Positions 60,417-64,000 of a stretch of 64,000 bases of DNA are shown in pieces. Positions within the stretch are counted from its first letter, which is position 1, and every line of letters begins with the position of its first letter. The notes under the pieces are model-generated. The model saw nothing but the letters and a program-made list of their open reading frames with translations, was not told where the DNA came from and searched no databases. The stretch is taken from assembly GCF_024626525.1 (NCBI RefSeq), contig NZ_JANJGU010000007.1, forward strand, positions 62,001-126,000. Reading direction: 5' to 3'. Made by a program: the position numbers and the translations under genes. Origin of the DNA: Lederbergia panacisoli. GTDB lineage: Bacteria; Bacillota; Bacilli; Bacillales; Bacillaceae_C.

Positions 60417-63083
60417 CTACTTATCAAAGATCCTTCTTCCAGCCTTGACTAATTCATTGGCGATAATTGGGATAAGGGAGATTCCAACAACAAACAACCA
60501 GTCCTTTCCAGTTAACACATGGATGCCAAAGACGTCATGCAAAAATGGAATATAGACCAATGCTGCTTGAATGGCTATACCAAGGACAATAGCACCGATT
60601 AAGTATTTATTAGTGAATAATCCAATTTGGAAGATTGATTTTTTCTGACTTCGTAAATTTAAGGAATGGAAAAGCTGCGACACACTTAATGTGATAAATG
60701 CCATAGTTTGAGCATGTGTAAGAGCATCGTTAGTTATATTTCCAAAATCTATTGTAAAAATTGAACTCGCCCCTGAGTAAAATCGAAGTCCTTCTACAAA
60801 AGCAAATAGTGTGATAAATCCAATCAAAAATCCGTTTAGTAATGCAAATGTACCAGAGCCCTTAGCAAAAATACTTTCTTTTGGATTGCGTGGTTTTTCT
60901 TTCATCACATCTGGATCATCGGGATCCATCCCTAGTGCAATGGCAGGAAAAGTGTCTGTTATTAAGTTGACCCACAAGATTTGAACAGCCGTTAAAGGAG
61001 TTGGCATGCCTAGAAGAACTCCAATAAAAATCGCTGTAATTTCTCCAAGATTACAAGAAAGCAAAAACAAAATGGATTTTTTAATATTTTGGAAGATATT
61101 ACGCCCTTGTTCAACAGCTGCTACAATGGTTGAGAAATTATCATCCGTTAGAACAATATCTGCTGCACCTTTTGCTACGTCCGTTCCGGTAATTCCCATC
61201 GCCACCCCAACGTCAGCCTGTTTTAATGATGGGGCATCATTGACACCATCACCAGTCATCGAAGTGATATGACCATTTTCTCTTAATGCTTTGACGATCC
61301 TTACTTTATGCTCTGGTGAGACACGGGCAAATACGCGAGTTTTTTCCACTTTTTCTTGAAGTTCCACATCACTTATTTCATTCAATTGTTGGCCTGTCAT
61401 TGTTTCAGATATACTGCTTGCAATGCCGAGGTCTTGAGCGATTGCCAAAGCTGTATTTTGATGGTCTCCTGTAATCATCACCGTACGAATACCGGCGTCT
61501 TTACACTCAGCAATCGATGCCTTTACTTCTTCCCTTGGCGGGTCAATCATTCCAACGATACCTAAAAACGTTAAATTCTCCTCCAATTGATGATTAAATT
61601 CTTTTTCAGAGGAAATATCTCGTTTTGCTACAGCTAATACACGAAGTGCTTCTTCGGACATTTGATTGGAAATAGCGATAATTCCATTTTTATCTTCCTC
61701 TGTCATTGGCTTAATCGAACCATCTATAAAGATTGATGTCATTCTTGGCAGCAGTCGGTCTAAAGCACCTTTCGTAATCGAAAAAAGTTGATTTCCATTT
61801 TCATGTACTGTCGTCATCATTTTTCGATCAGAATCAAAAGGAATTTCATACACGCGTTTATGTTGGTCTTCCAATTCCTTTTTTGTTAACCCCGTATACA
61901 TTCCTGCTGCAACTAAAGCGATTTCTGTTGGGTCCCCTGCTTGTTTGTCATCATTCACAACCGCATCGTTACAAAGCATCATCCCTTTAATAAATTGAAG
62001 AGCCACTTCACTTTTTATATGAATGTTTGCTAATTCGGTAAATTTTCCGCCCACATACACTTTTGTCACGGTCATTTTGTTTTGTGTTAATGTACCTGTT
62101 TTATCTGAACAGATTACACTAACAGCACCTAAAGTTTCAACAGCTGGAAGCTTCCTGACAATTGCATGGTGTTTGATCATTTTTTGAACTCCAACAGCTA
62201 AAACAATGGTTACAATTGCAAGCAGACCTTCTGGAATGGCAGCTACTGCAAGGCTAACAGCTATAAGGAACATTTCTAATACTTCGCGGCCTTGAAAATA
62301 TCCTACAAAGAACATAATGATACAAACGAGAATAGCACCAATTCCTAATATTTTCCCTAACTCGTCTAGTTTCTTTTGTAGTGGAGTACTTTCTTTTCCT
62401 TGATTTCCTAACATCTTTGCAATTTTACCGATTTCTGTTTCCATTCCAGTATGAACCGCAATCCCGATGCCTCTTCCGTATGTAGATAGTGTAGACATAA
62501 ATGCCATATTCCGCTGATCACCAAGAGGGATTTCACCTTGTTCCAACGAAGTAGCGATTTTATCAACGGGAACAGACTCACCGGTCAATGCTGATTCTTC
62601 TATTTGTAAATTTGCGGTTTCAACTAAGCGTAAATCAGCGGGAATAAATCGACCGGCATCAATAAAAATAACATCTCCTGGTACTACTTTTTCTGAAGAA
62701 ATTTCTTTGACGACCCCATCCCGCTTCACGACAGCACTCGGTGTAGACATTTTTTTTAATTCTTCTAAAGCTTTCTCTGCTTTTGATTCCTGTACAATGC
62801 CAATCACTGCATTTAACACAATAACAATTAAAATGATAACTGCGTCACTGATTTCACCAACAATTCCCGAGATGACAGCAGCTGCAATGAGAATATAAAT
62901 TAACATGCTGTTCATTTGTTCCAAAAGCATTTTCCAAATGGTCGGTTTCTGACCCTCTTGAAATTGATTTGCACCATATTTCCGTAAGCGTTCTTCAGCT
63001 TCTTGGTTTGAAAGCCCCATCTCAATATTTGTTTGTAATTCCTTCTTTACATCTTCAATCGATTTTGAATACCACAAAGACAC
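60417..63083 (-). CDS. Calcium-type P-type ATPase (P2A, PacL/YloB-like)
   Basis: 888 residues. Motifs: TGESVPVDK (A domain), CSDKTGTLTQNKMTV (phosphorylated Asp), MTGDGVNDAPSLKQADVGVAMG (hinge). Transport residues: M4 AIPEGLLAIVTI and M6 NLITDTFPAIALG. Ten membrane helices; the N-terminal cation_ATPase_N segment starts SKSIEDVKKEL. It exports Ca2+ (or Mn2+) at the plasma membrane. The start is GTG 63081-63083 behind AAAGGAAGTG; the longer frame to 63191 has no site and a hydrophobic leader unlike the family. Confidence 0.93.
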   Translation of the reverse strand: MSLWYSKSIEDVKKELQTNIEMGLSNQEAEERLRKYGANQFQEGQKPTIWKMLLEQMNSMLIYILIAAAVISGIVGEISDAVIILIVIVLNAVIGIVQESKAEKALEELKKMSTPSAVVKRDGVVKEISSEKVVPGDVIFIDAGRFIPADLRLVETANLQIEESALTGESVPVDKIATSLEQGEIPLGDQRNMAFMSTLSTYGRGIGIAVHTGMETEIGKIAKMLGNQGKESTPLQKKLDELGKILGIGAILVCIIMFFVGYFQGREVLEMFLIAVSLAVAAIPEGLLAIVTIVLAVGVQKMIKHHAIVRKLPAVETLGAVSVICSDKTGTLTQNKMTVTKVYVGGKFTELANIHIKSEVALQFIKGMMLCNDAVVNDDKQAGDPTEIALVAAGMYTGLTKKELEDQHKRVYEIPFDSDRKMMTTVHENGNQLFSITKGALDRLLPRMTSIFIDGSIKPMTEEDKNGIIAISNQMSEEALRVLAVAKRDISSEKEFNHQLEENLTFLGIVGMIDPPREEVKASIAECKDAGIRTVMITGDHQNTALAIAQDLGIASSISETMTGQQLNEISDVELQEKVEKTRVFARVSPEHKVRIVKALRENGHITSMTGDGVNDAPSLKQADVGVAMGITGTDVAKGAADIVLTDDNFSTIVAAVEQGRNIFQNIKKSILFLLSCNLGEITAIFIGVLLGMPTPLTAVQILWVNLITDTFPAIALGMDPDDPDVMKEKPRNPKESIFAKGSGTFALLNGFLIGFITLFAFVEGLRFYSGASSIFTIDFGNITNDALTHAQTMAFITLSVSQLFHSLNLRSQKKSIFQIGLFTNKYLIGAIVLGIAIQAALVYIPFLHDVFGIHVLTGKDWLFVVGISLIPIIANELVKAGRRIFDK

Positions 63084-63282
63084 CAAAACCCACTTCCTTT
63101 TAGAGTTTGAAATTATCTTTATTTTATCTTTTATTTTCAAAATAATCGACAATATTTGGATAAAATTCCATGATTTTGCACCCCCATCCAAAGTTTTAAT
63201 AATTATTTAAGAACTTCATAAGAAGTGATTTAGAATTGCCTCGTATGATGTATACAAATCAATATTACAGGAGGTAAATAAC

Positions 63283-63690
63283 GTGGAAGAAAATAATCTG
63301 AGGGTTCGAGCAGGAAGAATTATATATTTCATATTAGCCATCATATTTGCATTATGTATCATGGTCCAAATTTATTTTGCTGGGGTGGCTATCTTTTTAG
63401 ACGGCTCAGCCTGGTCTAAGCACATGATGTTTGTTCACCTATTTGGGTTTAATATACCTGTTTTAATGCTGATTTTTACTTTTGTAGGAGCTTTACCACG
63501 CTGGGCATATTTTCAGCTTTCCGGGGCATTTATCTCAATTTTCCTTATGTACTTTACGGCAAATATTAAAGCCATTTTGCCATGGGTTGGTCCATTGCAT
63601 GTCATTTTGGCCTTTTTATTATTCGCTTTATCATGGTCCATTGTGTTGAAAACATGGAAGTTGCTTTTTAAAAGGAGTGAATCAAATTGA
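63283..63690 (+). CDS. DUF6220 membrane protein, second copy
   Basis: 135 residues, four helices; paralog of 42272-42673 (shared pattern R-x-x-(Y/F)-x-L-(A/L)... QI(Y/F)(F/I)AGV...F.D.S.W..H). Start GTG 63283 behind GGAGGTAA. Its stop overlaps the next gene by 4 bases. With the kinase beginning at 63958 it repeats the module at 42-45 kb. Confidence 0.85.
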   Translation: MEENNLRVRAGRIIYFILAIIFALCIMVQIYFAGVAIFLDGSAWSKHMMFVHLFGFNIPVLMLIFTFVGALPRWAYFQLSGAFISIFLMYFTANIKAILPWVGPLHVILAFLLFALSWSIVLKTWKLLFKRSESN

Positions 63691-63890
63691 AATTGATTAT
63701 TTCCATTTTTGTAGGAATTATTGGTGGGCTCGTTCTCGGTATAGCCTTATCAAGTATGATTGGAATTTTCGGTATCGTTTTTCTAAATCAACCGATTGGA
63801 ATTAAGTATCTTCCTTTTTACACAGCAATACTTTGTGCTGTTGTAGTACCGATTTGGAATAATAAGGTGAAGACTGTCAAGCACTCTTGA
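63687..63890 (+). CDS. Small membrane protein, 67 residues, two helices
   Basis: Two hydrophobic segments (IISIFVGIIGGLVLGIALSSMIGIFGIVF and YLPFYTAILCAVVVPIW). It starts within the DUF6220 stop. Preceded by AAAAGGAG. Resembles small inner-membrane partners of DUF6220 genes; not recognised further. Confidence 0.7.
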   Translation: MKLIISIFVGIIGGLVLGIALSSMIGIFGIVFLNQPIGIKYLPFYTAILCAVVVPIWNNKVKTVKHS

Positions 63891-63902
63891 CAGTCTTATT
63901 TC
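63868..63902 (+). terminator. Terminator after the DUF6220 pair
   Basis: AAGACTGTCAAG pairs with CTTGACAGTCTT around CACT, then ATTTC. It overlaps the end of the preceding gene. Confidence 0.85.
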
Positions 63903-63957
63903 TTAGCTGGATGATAATAAATATAATTCAATACTTTAACATTTATGGGTGATAACA

Positions 63958-64000
63958 TTGTCTATTAAGAAGCGATTAATTTTATCAAATATAGGAATGA
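63958..64000 (+). CDS. Partial sensor histidine kinase (N-terminus only)
   Basis: TTG 63958 begins MSIKKRLILSNIGM and runs off the window. This matches the N-terminus of the kinase at 45427 (MSIRKRLIISNAAM). It is therefore probably a paralogous kinase following the second DUF6220 module. Confidence 0.6.
   Translation, partial: MSIKKRLILSNIGM

Overview
The window is chromosomal DNA from a low-GC Gram-positive bacterium of the Bacillales. Evidence for this: strong AGGAGG ribosome binding sites, frequent TTG/GTG starts, FMN and guanine riboswitches, a T-box, an RsbR-type stressosome protein, a sortase-anchored exoprotein and many Bacillus-type protein families. A Bacillaceae or Planococcaceae/Caryophanaceae relative (Lysinibacillus- or Psychrobacillus-like) seems likely, but the species cannot be fixed from sequence alone. 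No rRNA, tRNA, CRISPR array, prophage or replication origin was seen.

Layout. 1-7.4 kb: small housekeeping and detoxification genes (membrane fragment, RsbR paralog, aldo/keto reductase, D-Ala-D-Ala carboxypeptidase, FMN reductase with a perfect SigA promoter and a YodB/CatR-like operator, quinone reductase-like MDR protein, EamA transporter with a leader terminator). 7.4-12.5 kb: fabH-like gene and the ribDE-BA-H operon, preceded by two complete tandem FMN riboswitches, each with its own terminator. 12.6-20 kb: a P-loop kinase, a Gfo/Idh/MocA dehydrogenase, a mutM-like/nfo base-excision pair, an LPXTG-anchored GDSL esterase, and two repeat tracts. 20-28 kb: Uma2 and DUF6157 proteins, a BNR-repeat protein, rpiA, a lipoprotein and a MarR-MFS efflux pair. 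28-30 kb: a decayed IS605-type element (intact-looking TnpB without zinc ribbon, frameshifted TnpA) sitting inside a broken TIMP/NTR-like secreted protein gene. 30-38.4 kb: hflX behind a 13-codon leader ORF and attenuator, GrpB, a frameshifted AbrB-family membrane gene, an aldo/keto reductase, a stand-alone eukaryote-type (HIS6-like) HisA, DinB, a C39-like/YdeI fusion, and a PbuE-like purine exporter under a guanine riboswitch built as an ON switch. 38.4-49.5 kb: NERD protein, a 0.65-kb 21-bp minisatellite, DUF5694, DUF2277, a membrane-gene/two-component cluster, an MCP, an AadK-like adenylyltransferase and a divergent PRPP-synthetase paralog. 49.6-64 kb: CD3324-type HTH, ECF sigma/anti-sigma operon, WrbA, Pss, archaeal-type AspRS with T-box, alcohol and aldehyde dehydrogenases, a methyltransferase, an IS3 remnant, a Ca2+-type P-ATPase and the beginning of a second DUF6220/histidine-kinase module.

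Most notable are non-coding: tandem FMN riboswitches; a guanine ON switch; an 8-unit array of a ~24-bp palindrome at an almost exact 42-bp period, with three further copies upstream of the NERD gene; 21-bp minisatellites at two or three loci; and two genes whose homology and Shine-Dalgarno placement point to ATT and ATC start codons. All calls come from reading the sequence and recalled family features; no database search was run.
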